From Byssothecium circinans (Eukaryota > Ascomycota > Dothideomycetes > Pleosporales > Massarinaceae), in the NCBI GenBank assembly GCA_010015675.1, contig ML976989.1:1164779-1228778 (forward strand): a DNA stretch of 64,000 bases, in the 5' to 3' direction. Shown piece by piece: positions 33,397 to 43,790 of this stretch. How positions within the stretch are numbered: position 1 is the stretch's first letter; each line of letters opens with the position of its first letter. The notes beneath the pieces are model-generated. The model did no database searches and was not told the origin of the DNA. It saw nothing but the letters and a program-made list of their open reading frames with translations. The translations under genes and the position numbers were made by a program.

Positions 33397-34390
33397 ATGT
33401 CTTTTCTTTTTGACGAAGTCGACAACGCTATGAACGCAATGCCGGATCTGATCCACACCGGATTATTCCACGTTGAATCCTCCAGGAAATCCGTTTGTAG
33501 TGGGATGTGTTGATCATTTAGGATATGAAGGTATGAACCACTGGATACACGTCCACAACTACGCTCAGTCCTTTGCAGCACTGGCGACGGTGTATATCAC
33601 ACTGGGAATGCACTTACTTGAGCCACAGACGCACAAACAGGTCTGTCGCAACTACGAATTGGCTACATCTTAGGTCAACCATATGGAGAAAATCCTTGGA
33701 TCCGTTGGTGGTCACAATTCTTACCTCGGACGCTTTCAGGTGTGAGGTTTGCGTCCATCACCTGGCCATGATAGCAGTCATGCGAAAAACTTGCGTTAAC
33801 GCGATCTATCTACCGGAAAAGGAGTCACCTTATCCATCGGCCATATAAGCGTGCTTCTTCGCGTCTTCAGTACTGTTTATTCAATTTATCCCTGCGCTGC
33901 GCTTTGCTATGTTGAGCGGTTTTCCATTTTTCTCAATCATACGCTTCATCCATGAGCTATTTGCTTCTGTGCAATCCAAAATGAGCACGATTTATCATCA
34001 TCCGGTTATCACACCGTGTTCACTACAACTTATCCGAGGACGAATAACCCGTATGGTACGTCTTCACCTATCCTATTCCAGACCCACACCTCGGACCTGT
34101 CCCCATCTATCCCGGGTTCTTTCTTCATACATCTATTTCAAGTATTTGGTGTCTTCATTTTCTTAGGTTTCCGTCGTGAGTCTGCCGTCTATCCCGGGAA
34201 CTTTCAGGACCGCCAACCATCTTAAATCTATGCTACCTCTTGATCGAGATCGCATGCTGACCAATATTTGTACAGTTCATCCCATTCTCCTCCGTCGCCC
34301 CCCGAAAGCAGTCGCTCATCGTCGAAGAGCCCGACACCTACGAATGCGCCTGCGTCCGCGCCCAAGACTGATGCATCGCCAGCGTGATCG
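33397..34390 (+). other. Coding-like fragments of an unassembled spliced gene
   Basis: Several short pieces look protein-coding but could not be joined with confidence: an ATG at 33397 opening MSFLFDEVDNAMNAMPDL; a piece around 33640-33760 reading QLRIGYILGQPYGENPWI; a piece near 34005-34055 (HTVFTTTYPRTNNPY) followed by a GTACGT donor; and a Ser/Pro-rich end near 34277-34386 (SPPSPPESSRSSSKSPTP) stopping at TGA, preceded by a good acceptor with CTGAC branch. They could be one multi-exon gene with small exons or a decayed one. Function unknown. Confidence 0.3.
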
Positions 34391-35849
34391 ATTATACGTT
34401 TAACGCATCTTCGCATATTTTCTCTTGCGCAATACAGCGCTTACAGTAACGGCCGATTTTAAGTTACGATTTTCTTTCTATTTGTTGTATTTGAAGTTTG
34501 AGTTTGGGTGGATGAGAGTCAGGGGGGAGGAAGGTACGGTCTTCTTACAAAATGCATAATTTACGACTACTGTAGATCCCACGTCGGTTTGATCCGAATG
34601 GAGCTTGTTTCCTGTATGCTTTTCAAATAGTTTACAATTTCCGTTCTCCCTCCGTCACAGCCTCATCACTACGACCCGGTGTTAAAACCTTCCTATAGTT
34701 TCTGTGGTGGCGACCGTCGTGATACTTCTATTCCAACTTCGCAAGTCTTCTCTCGCTTGCTGCATTTACCTTTTACCGAGCATACTGCGTCCTGCACATG
34801 TCCTCATATTTGCTAACTTTCAGACTTGCAGGACTAGGAAGCCGCCATGCTATGATCGCGAATACATCGAGGCGTGGACGACGTTCATCCCAGCAAATTA
34901 ATGCGTGGCACTACCGGCGAGGATTCCTGCGCGCTAGATTCATAATACACTGCCTACCCAGTAAATGTGGTACGTAACTCATTGACACGAATCAAGACCT
35001 ACTTCACCGAGATGGCATTATAAAAGTTTTGCAGCCGGATACTTTGCGACGTACGATCTGGTCAGACGCACCTATTGACAGCTCTTGAATCCTCATTAAC
35101 CGTTTCTACTTCCGGCCCTCCTTACCCGATGGAGTTAATAGACGGGCTTTTAATAATCTCGTAGCTCAATCACCATTCTTTCTAGGCGCACTAGCAGCCT
35201 AAGCACCTGCCAAAAAATCTCCAATGGGCGCCTTTAGCAGCATAATTACCCTAGCTTTCACATCATTAATCGCTCGCCTTATGATAGAGGTGAACCTCTC
35301 TCTTCCCGCAAACGCGAGTTTAGCGACGGAATTTATTGGCGGATTAGATGTTGAGGATAGAAAATATATGGAGTGCTCGGAGCGATTCATGATGAATGAG
35401 ATGGACGATTCTTTGGATCCGACTTGGATCTCGCAAGTCAAATGATTCAGTGTGCTGTAGAGGGAAATGTAAACACTCTCGCCTTTACGATGGCATCAAG
35501 TAAAATGCCGCTTTCGTAATTGCATTGCTGCGCCAGCTTCATTTTGGCAGAAGAATCCAATATCTTGGTCTTGATGTTCTGGTGTACCGGATTGAATTCT
35601 CGGATACCATGGTATCTGGTCGGAGTTCACGGCTTCCGCTTATGAACGCTATAAAGTCTCGAGCCTCTGGGCATTGGTAATGCGACGATCTGTCGGCCTT
35701 TCGAACGTCCGAGCAGAAGCAAAAGCAACTCGAACACTATCCTCGTGGAAGTATTAAAGAGAACGGATTCTTTCGCAGTCATCTAAAGCGCACTCTCATC
35801 GCCACTGCTCCACTCCAAACTTTAAACGTTTATCTCAATATTAGTCATC
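34391..35849. other. Intergenic, one weak ORF
   Basis: Mostly unsupported sequence. A 73-codon plus-strand ORF at 35224-35445 (MGAFSSIITLAFTS...) and an overlapping minus-strand ORF at 35199-35441 are both open; neither can be preferred. The final 100 bases look like a leader for the gene at 35850. Confidence 0.4.
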
Positions 35850-36269
35850 ATGTCTGCCACCAAGACTCCCTCAACCGCCAAGATCCTTTGCACGGGCCTG
35901 AGAGTCGATGCAGACTGCCCCCAATACTTCCGCGACCTCTACGGCACTGCCGCCGAAATCGAATCCAAGATCGACGCCGACATCGTCCGTATCTGCGATG
36001 CGGGCTACAACGTGACTCTCAAATACATGGACGATCGCAACCCCCAGGCCGGTCTCGAGTGGCTCACGAACCAACTCCGCGATAACTTATTTGATGGAAT
36101 AATCATTGGTTCGGGGCTCAGATATCTTTCGCCGCAGACAAAGCTGTTTGAGGATGTTGTGGATGTTTGTCGAAGGGAGGCACCGGGTAGTGTGTTTATG
36201 TTTAATGATGGGCCTGGGACGAATTTTGTTACTTTGGAGAGGAATTTGGAAAGGTTGGGGTTGGAATAA
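35850..36269 (+). CDS. Conserved hypothetical protein, 139 aa
   Basis: Single-exon frame with ATG in good context (ATCATGTC). It starts MSATKTPSTAKILCTGLRVD and has alternating hydrophobic strands and helices (ADIVRICDAGYNVTLKYMDD, NLFDGIIIGSGLRYL, APGSVFMFNDGPGTNF), as in a small Rossmann-like alpha/beta fold. No nucleotide-binding glycine motif of a named family was seen. It looks like the short uncharacterised proteins found in many ascomycetes. Role unknown; intact. Confidence 0.75.
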   Translation: MSATKTPSTAKILCTGLRVDADCPQYFRDLYGTAAEIESKIDADIVRICDAGYNVTLKYMDDRNPQAGLEWLTNQLRDNLFDGIIIGSGLRYLSPQTKLFEDVVDVCRREAPGSVFMFNDGPGTNFVTLERNLERLGLE

Positions 36270-36556
36270 CTCTGGAAATTCTCTACTTCTTCTAGGTTAT
36301 CATGATTACCTGTGTACAACCCCACATTGTCTCAGGACGCGAAAATGCTAATGAAACGTGTTTCCCCATACTATGTGTCGCATGATGTTGGTCAATTTTT
36401 AGTATTGTGGGGGACGAGGGTATGCTTTAGGATATCGGTGGCTGCAATATATATGATGCTGGGAATTAATTATGTTCCTATAATGCTAGGGTAGCGTACC
36501 CTAACCTAGACCCCTATATCCTGCCGCTTCTTACTCCTCCTTAGAGCCCCGTCGAT

Positions 36557-37375
36557 CTAGAGAAGAATTGCAACAAAAGCTATTGCGAAAGAAAGGGCAA
36601 AAACCGCTGTCGGGAGCGGTCCACTGCCAGTACCTGGAAAAGATTGAACTGGCTGGCTCGACGGCGTGGCGGTGGCATTGGCCGCAGGGGTTGCTGATAG
36701 GAGCAATGGTATTGTGTAACACCGGCGTTGTTGAGTATGCCATAAGATCCGTTGCGAGGGCCACGCTTGAGAAAGGTGGGCTCGAGACTGTTGTCGCGTT
36801 GGAAAAGGCGAGCTGTTCAGACGGAGGCGCGGATAGCTTTAAAGAGGCTCGATCAAAGGCTCCTAGGCTCAAAACATTGGGAAGAGGCTAGGTTAGCATA
36901 TGCTTACTTCATAGGGATCGACTAACCTATCAATAACATGGGCGATACCACTGTACAAAATCGTGTTGGAATCGTAATCCATGAGTTATTCACTCAAGCG
37001 GAACTATCTGGCAAGGCCGTGAAAGTCAGGTTAGTGACTTGGAGGGACGGAACTGGAGTAATACCCAAGGATGGCGAGAGGATGACATTGTTGGGAATAA
37101 TATGGTAGCGAGGGACCTATTGAAGCGTCTTTATGTATGCTGTCTGAAGCACGGAGCCAATCGACTTGAATGCTTCGTCAGTGGGCACAAAGATGATGTA
37201 GTCAGAGAAATTGAGGCCTTGGACGCCGTTTCTAGTCAAACCAAAGGCGAAGTTAAGTTGAGCAGCCTCTAGAGCGACATTCATGGCGAGGCAGCCCGCT
37301 CGGAATGCGAGGAGCTGGAATGGAGCTCCGAATGCGAGTACCGTGCCGACTTTGTGGGATCCGTTCATGAAGTCG
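36557..37375 (-). pseudogene. Fasciclin (FAS1) GPI-protein relic
   Basis: Reading leftward from about 37375, a FAS1 core appears: NFSDYIIFVPTDEAFKSIGS, matching the TxFAPTxxAF H1 motif. It stops at AYIKTLQ. Pieces in other frames follow: ITPVPSLQVTNLTFTALPD, then the H2-like TILYSGIAHVID, then a Ser/Thr-rich linker. The last piece (SQPVQSFPGTGSGPLPTAVF, then a hydrophobic tail ending at TAG 36557-36559) is a typical GPI-anchor end. The pieces are in the right order but in at least three frames with stops. The N-terminal part of a normal protein is missing. A functional form would be a cell-surface adhesion protein. Confidence 0.7.
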
Positions 37376-38014
37376 ACCGAACCGATACTTCAGAAGAAAT
37401 TCCATGTCATATCGCCGCGTTGGGTTTTCGCCGTTTCAGGACCATGACCACATATACCTACTACCACCGTCACATGAGTTTTAAGGACCGCTATCGATAG
37501 GACCAATACGTTACGTGATGGATTTCTGCTCGTGGGTGGGTAGAGCATGCTATCCGTGAAGTTCCTCCTTTCCCCCTGTCATTGGAGGACCCACACCTCA
37601 AGTTTGTTTTTCCGCCACCATGTTCATCACGCGAATCGGTAATAACCTAGTAATCCCCACCCAAACCCTTACCGTGAAACAGGGCACCGAAATTAAAAAA
37701 ATACATCAAAATCGTTAGCGCCGTTTATTAGCATTCCCCAAAGAAACTAAAAGGCGGAGACGGAGAATAAGGCTATACCAAGGAACGTTAATTCCTTGTC
37801 TGTTTAGATGAGACGCAACACCGCATAGCTTCTTTTTGATGAAAGGAAAAACTGCTTCCCCAATCGAGGAGCTCGTCCTCTCCACCAATAGAGACAGATT
37901 AAGAGCTCGATGCATGGTATAAATACTGTATCACCGGTGCCTCCATTAAGTATTCGCCGCACTCCATACCAGTAATCCCACAGCAACCTTCACTTTATCC
38001 TACAATTGCACAAC
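37376..38014. other. Intergenic
   Basis: No supported gene. The region upstream of 38015 has a leader-like CT/CA composition. Confidence 0.45.
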
Positions 38015-38731
38015 ATGGTTTCCTCACGCCAAGTCCTCTTCACCGCGGCCGCCCTCGCAGCCTCCACTAACGCTGCCATGGGCCCAGCCTTCTACACCGG
38101 TCCTGTGGGCGGTGGCTCCTGGATCCGTGAGGCAACATCAACTCTTGTCCTGCCCGCCGTGCCCAGCAACAACAGGGGCTCCGCAGCACTCTGGGTTGGC
38201 ATGGGCACTTCAGCCGGAGACCTAATTCAGTCCATCGCCGAGAACTGGAACTCGAATCAGTGGGATGTTTACGCATACACTCTCATGAAGACGGGACCGA
38301 ACTCACAGAGGCCCATCCAGGCTCCCGGTGCAAAGGCGAAGGCTGGTGATAAGATCACCATGCACTGTACGTATAACCACTGAGCGTTAGCTTCCAGTCA
38401 GTGACTTACAATTCTCGCAGATGTCTACAGCGACTCCACTGCAAACTACACCCAATACGTCCTTCTCAATGGCAAACAGGTCTCTACTCTTTCGACCAAA
38501 GATGGCCATGCTGAAGGCTTCGGCAGCGCGGTTGAGTGTGGTGCCACGGATTGCGGTTCCGTGCCCGCGCATCAATGGCTGGACACGAAGATCATTCTCG
38601 ACAAGGCGGATCCCAACTACAAGAACACGTTCGGCAAGTCTGCGGGTGTTTCGGGAGATATGTCGACGAGCGATGGTGGCAAGACCTGGACTTTTACCAC
38701 GATGAACGTTCCCAAGTTCACATTCACTTGA
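38015..38731 (+). CDS. Secreted beta-rich protein, possibly G1-peptidase/lectin-like fold
   Basis: Exons 38015-38366 and 38421-38731 are joined by a 54-bp intron (GTACGT...CGCAG), phase 1, giving 220 residues. I start at ATG 38015 (MVSSRQVLFTAAALAAST), a clear signal peptide. The mature part is rich in Thr, Ser, Gly and Trp with alternating strands (TSTLVLPAVP, AALWVGMGTS, WDVYAYTLMKTG, TANYTQYVLLNG). This layout resembles the beta-sandwich of glutamic peptidases (G1/eqolisin) and concanavalin-like proteins, but catalytic Gln and Glu could not be placed, so this is only a fold guess. Two cysteines (ECGATDCGS) may pair. Intact and secreted. Confidence 0.7.
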
Positions 38732-39113
38732 GGTCTCATTCACCTATAAAGTCAAGAAAAGTTGGATTCAGTTGTACATATTTATTTTCAATCCACAATT
38801 TTCGATATTACCCTGTAGCTCCCGCTGCATGTATGATGGTTCTGACCGAATTGTTGCTGCCCAGGTGGCCTTTGCGAACAGATTTTTGTTCTGAAAACCC
38901 GCGCACAAGTAAAGTTTCCATCTAAGCCGAAAGGGTAATTAATATACTAGGGCTTATTCCAGTCAGCTCATCCATAGAGTGGATACCGGCCAATCCATGC
39001 GTGCCTCAGCACTGCTTACATACCATGTACCTATGATAACGTCAGCCTAAGTCCTACGCACCACCTCTTTCAGATCACTTTCAAAAAGAAGCGTTCCGAA
39101 ATCAACTACAATC
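38732..39113. other. Intergenic
   Basis: Spacer between two plus-strand genes. It holds trailer sequence and the promoter of the hydrolase. No gene seen. Confidence 0.45.
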
Positions 39114-39905
39114 ATGACAACACTACCAACAATCGTACTCGTCCACGGCGCATGGCACCAACCCGCCAATTACCAAACATTCATCGACGCCCTCACTTCA
39201 GCTGGATTCAGCGTCCATACCCCTCGCTTGCCAAGCTGTACCAACGACTACGCGACACCACCAAATGTGTCGACTCCCGAGGATGTTCGCGCTGTCAATG
39301 CTATTATCAAGGAACATGTTGAAGCTGGCAAGAAGGTCCTAATGGTCATGCACTCCTACGGAGGCCTAGTGGGAACCGATGCAATTACAGACGACTTGCT
39401 ACGCACTAACCGCGCCGCCAATGGTCAACCTGGCGGCGTCATAAATCTCCTCTACCTCTGCGCGTACATGCTTCAATCCGGCACCAGCGTGATTGACATC
39501 TGCAAAGCCGCTGGAATCTTCCCCGCATGGTCGCAGTTCGTCACAAACTACGACGACGGCTCTACCTTCCCCGTCGATCCAAACATTTCCTTCTTCTCAG
39601 GCGAATCCGAGCCCGGAATTCTTGAACATGCGCTTCTATTCCTTGTTCGTTCACCGCTCTCAGCTTTCAATGCACCAGCGCAGCGTGATACTTGGAAGAA
39701 GCTGCCCGTCACTTATGTGCATACGTTGAAGGACTACGCGGTGCCGATGTCGTTCCAAACTATTATGGTTGAGCTGGTGGAGAAGGAAGGTGTTAGGCTT
39801 GCGAAGAAGACGTTTGACACGTCGCATAGTCTATTCATTACCGAAGAGAAGGAGATTGTGAACTTGGTCCTCGAAGTGGCTAAGGATGGACGGAACCCGC
39901 AATGA
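39114..39905 (+). CDS. Alpha/beta hydrolase (AB hydrolase 6 type)
   Basis: Single exon, 263 residues. The oxyanion motif VLVHGAWH is at 8-15, the nucleophile Ser81 is in MHSYGGLVG, the likely acid is Asp207 (LKDYAVP) and the base His238 (DTSHSLF). It belongs to the group related to plant methylesterases and hydroxynitrile lyases (TIVLVHGAWHxxxxY). No signal peptide. Substrate unknown; such proteins often act on small esters or in secondary metabolism, but no biosynthetic cluster is visible here. Intact. Confidence 0.87.
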   Translation: MTTLPTIVLVHGAWHQPANYQTFIDALTSAGFSVHTPRLPSCTNDYATPPNVSTPEDVRAVNAIIKEHVEAGKKVLMVMHSYGGLVGTDAITDDLLRTNRAANGQPGGVINLLYLCAYMLQSGTSVIDICKAAGIFPAWSQFVTNYDDGSTFPVDPNISFFSGESEPGILEHALLFLVRSPLSAFNAPAQRDTWKKLPVTYVHTLKDYAVPMSFQTIMVELVEKEGVRLAKKTFDTSHSLFITEEKEIVNLVLEVAKDGRNPQ

Positions 39906-40113
39906 GGCGGTCATTGTATAGACTCTGTGATGTAAGATGCCAAGTTTCATATTCGGCGTTGGTGACTGGCCCAGCGTTAGGCGATGAAAGGGATGGAAAG
40001 AGATCAACCGAGTTATTGTTGAAGGGATCCTCGCAGGAAGGCAGGTATTCGTGCTTGCAGGTAGAGCGTTCAACAGCAGCGTTGGTGAACTTGGAGGCAA
40101 TACATCGCATTTC

Positions 40114-42615
40114 TCAAACAATGATAATCTCCTCAGGGTTCATCCGAGCAGCGTACATGCGCATCAATATGCGCCGATGTTGCAGCGGATCGTGGAGGCG
40201 GGCTACCATAAGGAAGGTTGCCATCATCATCCAGATCTGATCGCGGTTCCGATCCAACGATTTCTCTGGATCCAGTTCAAGTTTCGTAATCAATTCCCAT
40301 GCTCTATAGAGAAGTTGACTTCCAGTAAGAAGCATACTCTTGGAAGAGGGTGTTTGGCTTCTCTCGCCAGAATCTTTCGTGAAGAGATATGATGGGTGCC
40401 TCAGATACTGGATGGTGGAAAGAGGTACCAGGAAGAGAGGCTGGCACCCATAACGTGAAGAAATGTAAGGATATCGCGAATGAGGTAGAAAACAGTCTTG
40501 ACGTCCACCGTTCGAGAGATCCACAAGTTGATCCACAATAGGCCGAAAAGATGACAACTTTTCGTCCACCTGGTCTAAGTGACTGCACCATTTTTCGAGG
40601 AGTTCGTTCATGGGTAGGTCATACTTGGACCATTTGGCGTCCGTGTCCTTCGTGTCTTCGGAGAAAAGATGGCTCACCAGACTTGCAAACTGAAGATTCT
40701 CCCATGACTGAGGCTTAGGCGTGGGGAACATTGATCGCAGGTGATCTGCATCAAGTAATGCCATGTCTCCAGCGTTCAAATAACCCAGGATCCGATCGCG
40801 AACATGCTGCATAGCACGGAAATGGTCCTCATAACCAGGTCCTGGTCCTAGACTTGCGCCGAGATTCCTTACAGTCGGCAGTGGTGAACGGGCTCGTGCT
40901 GCAAGGTACTCCAACGTTGCCACCCATCCCACAATTTGAAAGGTGAATTGTTCAATATCACGTTCATCATTTGGGTGAAAGTCGAATATTGCTGGTTTTG
41001 GCCAGAAGTCAGCGTCGCGTGTTTGCCGTTCCCAAGTCGTCGGTGCTACACCGTCGATTGAACAGAGTTGATATATTGAATAAACACGCTCTGCGTGACG
41101 CTTTAAGAGGGCTGTGACGTGCATTGAAGGAATCAAGAAGCATTCTAAGTCGGGAAGAATATGCTCTTTCGAGAATCGAGTAGCAGTCGCATCGAACCAG
41201 GTAAAGCTCAACTCGCATATATTGTCTCGAAATCCGCCGAGTTCTAACCGGCTATTTCTGGCATGGAAGATTCTGACAGCGTTCACCACAAGTGCCCCCC
41301 TATGGTCAACAATAGTGGGAGAAACACCGTGGAGATATCTGATTTGGGGGTTCCACGCTGGAATATTCCATGCTATCGCAGGGTGTGTCCTGCCGTATAG
41401 AAAGCGCGGTATCTCGTTGTTTAGCAATGACTCTATCGGAAACGTTGTGAACATATTCAAACGAATATTCAAGACATTAGTGTCAACTTCACGCTCGTCT
41501 CCCAAGGTTGTCACCGTCCAGTCGGGCACCCAAGACGGAAGATGCACGACCTGCTTGAAGCGTGTCAGGTTCAATAGAAACTCGAACTGCTTAGTCATGA
41601 TCCAGCTTATCGCGAGACTAGTGAACAAATCTTGGACGCTGATGGCATAGTTGACTTGGATGAGCCGGATTTCGTTTCTAGTGGGTGACAGAAGCCCACT
41701 AATGGCGAAAACTTTGTCCCGAGGATCGCTACAGAGGCAGTAGCGCGTGATTCGGAGCCCCGTCAGCAACGAACTGAAATTTCCGGTGACCCATTCCAAC
41801 AAACCACCATCTTCTTTGTTAATATGATCAGCAAAAGTGAGAAGGTCGTCCCAGGTAGTCGTATAATCTCCGCACGTGATGGTGGTCCTCATAGCAGCTT
41901 TGACCTCCTGCACAACCCAAAGTCGATAGAAGTAAGGTCTAGACAACAACTGCCGAGCCTCAGATCGAGCATGTTCAGGAGGTCGTGCAGACCCTATGGC
42001 TTGCATTGCCCGATCGGTTTCAGGAGTGCCGTCGCCTACATACACAAGGACTCTCGCGGCAGAGGAGTATATGGACTGCATGATCTGCACTTGTAATGAC
42101 CGCTCTTCGATGTCCATTTGATTGATGCAAATTGCATCCACCCATAGAACCCGATCTTTGGTTGTTCGAAATTGATGGAGCGCTGAAACGCAATTCTTTG
42201 TCACTGGCAGCGGGATGTACTCGTCCCCGACGAAGACGCGGGCGCTGAGCGTTGCATCTCCATCCAGATTCGCCCAAGTGTACGACAGGGCTTCGAACAC
42301 AGGTAGGCATGGGTCTTGCAATCGGCCAATCTCGAGGGAGCAATGTAGTGCGTCACTAGAAGAACGGCTACCGTGGAGTCGCAGAAGCCGGATGCTGTCG
42401 CTTCCCGTCAACGGATCGTATATACTGAGCGTCGGCCTTGTGGTGATAGTTGTATTCCCGGTATGCAGGCGTTGGGACCGAGAGTTGCTAGGCGCTAGAC
42501 CAGGGGGTTGCTCATCGATGACCCAGGAGTCGATATTCTCCCGTATGAACGCCATGGTTTCTTCGTCAACGGCCTTTGCACTCGGGCCTTCTTCTACATA
42601 ACGATAAGTGCCCAT
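40114..42615 (-). CDS. HET-domain (heterokaryon incompatibility) protein
   Basis: Uninterrupted 833-residue frame. The HET domain runs from about residue 105 to 260, with the three expected blocks: EALSYTWANLDG (108-119; the usual Gly is Ala here), LWVDAICINQMDIEERSLQV (157-176) and IYSSAARVLVYVGDG (182-196). Downstream comes the long alpha-helical region usual in such proteins, with SDPRDKVFAISGLL near residue 300. HET domains act in allorecognition and trigger cell death when incompatible alleles meet in a fused cell; most family members are untested. No partner such as a NACHT/NLR gene lies next to it. Intact and single exon. Confidence 0.9.
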   Translation of the reverse strand: MGTYRYVEEGPSAKAVDEETMAFIRENIDSWVIDEQPPGLAPSNSRSQRLHTGNTTITTRPTLSIYDPLTGSDSIRLLRLHGSRSSSDALHCSLEIGRLQDPCLPVFEALSYTWANLDGDATLSARVFVGDEYIPLPVTKNCVSALHQFRTTKDRVLWVDAICINQMDIEERSLQVQIMQSIYSSAARVLVYVGDGTPETDRAMQAIGSARPPEHARSEARQLLSRPYFYRLWVVQEVKAAMRTTITCGDYTTTWDDLLTFADHINKEDGGLLEWVTGNFSSLLTGLRITRYCLCSDPRDKVFAISGLLSPTRNEIRLIQVNYAISVQDLFTSLAISWIMTKQFEFLLNLTRFKQVVHLPSWVPDWTVTTLGDEREVDTNVLNIRLNMFTTFPIESLLNNEIPRFLYGRTHPAIAWNIPAWNPQIRYLHGVSPTIVDHRGALVVNAVRIFHARNSRLELGGFRDNICELSFTWFDATATRFSKEHILPDLECFLIPSMHVTALLKRHAERVYSIYQLCSIDGVAPTTWERQTRDADFWPKPAIFDFHPNDERDIEQFTFQIVGWVATLEYLAARARSPLPTVRNLGASLGPGPGYEDHFRAMQHVRDRILGYLNAGDMALLDADHLRSMFPTPKPQSWENLQFASLVSHLFSEDTKDTDAKWSKYDLPMNELLEKWCSHLDQVDEKLSSFRPIVDQLVDLSNGGRQDCFLPHSRYPYISSRYGCQPLFLVPLSTIQYLRHPSYLFTKDSGERSQTPSSKSMLLTGSQLLYRAWELITKLELDPEKSLDRNRDQIWMMMATFLMVARLHDPLQHRRILMRMYAARMNPEEIIIV

Positions 42616-43435
42616 TTTCGGAAACCAGGTACAGACAAGCTATGAGCGTTTGGTATCTGGCGGAGGCGGTGGGGGCTGGACAACATCCGCGATGGTGAAC
42701 TGTGGGGCCCAGGAGTCGCATCGACGACAGCCCGGTCGTTCATCCGCCCAAGTGATGTCCAAAGCGTTGCAGTTTGGGTCGTGCCAGGCCATCTGGTGCA
42801 CATTTGCTTTGAGGGTGCGAGTTCAAGAAGATGGAGTATGAATAGGCAGCAGGCTGGAGACCTTTTGTCAACAAGACTGAAGAGTTCGGAGCCTCAGGCT
42901 CAACGCCACATGGTTGGTCGCCCTGGCGGAAGCCATGCAGAGACGGGTTGGGACATTTTGGAGAACAAGCTACCCGGGCATGTAATAATGGATTCCAAAC
43001 ACCATCTTGCCGGGACACGCGATGGGTATGAATAATGAATGAGAAGCCATTACCAGGGAGAGGAAGAGGTCACGTGTTGAAATAAGCACCGGCTAAACTC
43101 TTGGCGAAGCGAGAGATCCTTGGAATTGGAAAGCCACCACATTTCACATCTTTCTTCGCTCAATGCAACAACAAGGACTACGTGCCGCTCCCTCCATTAA
43201 AGTTACATCGCTGTGGCATACGAATCTGAGCAATTTCCGTGCGATGGAGGTCGACAAGCGAGGCTGCATGGCGGCAGAAAGGCTGGCGCAACCCTCAGCC
43301 AAGCCGCGACAAGTTCAAATTTTCACCTCTCATCCCACGGCGGCGTCCAGCCCGCGACCGACGCCAGGATCGGCCCGGGATTCACAGACTTCGAGCGCCA
43401 CTGTCTTGCATGATTGGTGAGAGATGCGGAGGTTG
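42616..43435. other. Intergenic between divergent genes
   Basis: Separates the HET gene from the transporter. ORFs of 60-90 codons on both strands lack support. Confidence 0.45.
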
Positions 43436-43438
43436 ATC

Positions 43439-43447
43439 TTATCTGAT
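43439..43447 (-). promoter_or_regulatory. Iron-responsive GATA site 1
   Basis: Minus-strand GATCAGATAAGATC contains ATCAGATAA, an exact match to ATCWGATAA bound by SreA/SRE1-type GATA repressors of iron uptake. It lies about 345 bp upstream of the siderophore-type transporter ATG. Confidence 0.6.
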
Positions 43448-43471
43448 CCATTCATTTCTGGGCACCCCATC

Positions 43472-43480
43472 TTATCAGAT
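43472..43480 (-). promoter_or_regulatory. Iron-responsive GATA site 2
   Basis: Minus-strand GATCTGATAAGATG contains ATCTGATAA, the other form of ATCWGATAA. It is 33 bp from site 1 in the same orientation and about 310 bp upstream of the transporter ATG. Confidence 0.6.
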
Positions 43481-43790
43481 CATCGCGCGGGTCAACACCA
43501 ACCGCCAAGTCACTGCCGACGGCTCCCATTGGGGGGAATCCTCTCAATGTCGCGTCCATTCGGCATGTGTGAACGAGGGAGTGCGTGATCAATATACCAT
43601 GACCGTGGGACTGCCCCGCTATCGGCGCGTCCGTACAGCCAGCTCGCCCGGACATGCCTCGGGAGTGGATGGAGTGTATACATACATAAGGAGAGCCAAT
43701 CTTTCTCTTCACCCTTGCTCTGTACCTCGCATTCAGCCTTTTGTCGCTACATTAGTAGTAGAGATTGCTTGATCTTTCCTCTCGCCCACC

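Noticed and set aside
43163..43436. Three overlapping plus-strand ORFs before the transporter
   Set aside because: Low-complexity shadows of one another in all frames; the region is better explained as promoter.
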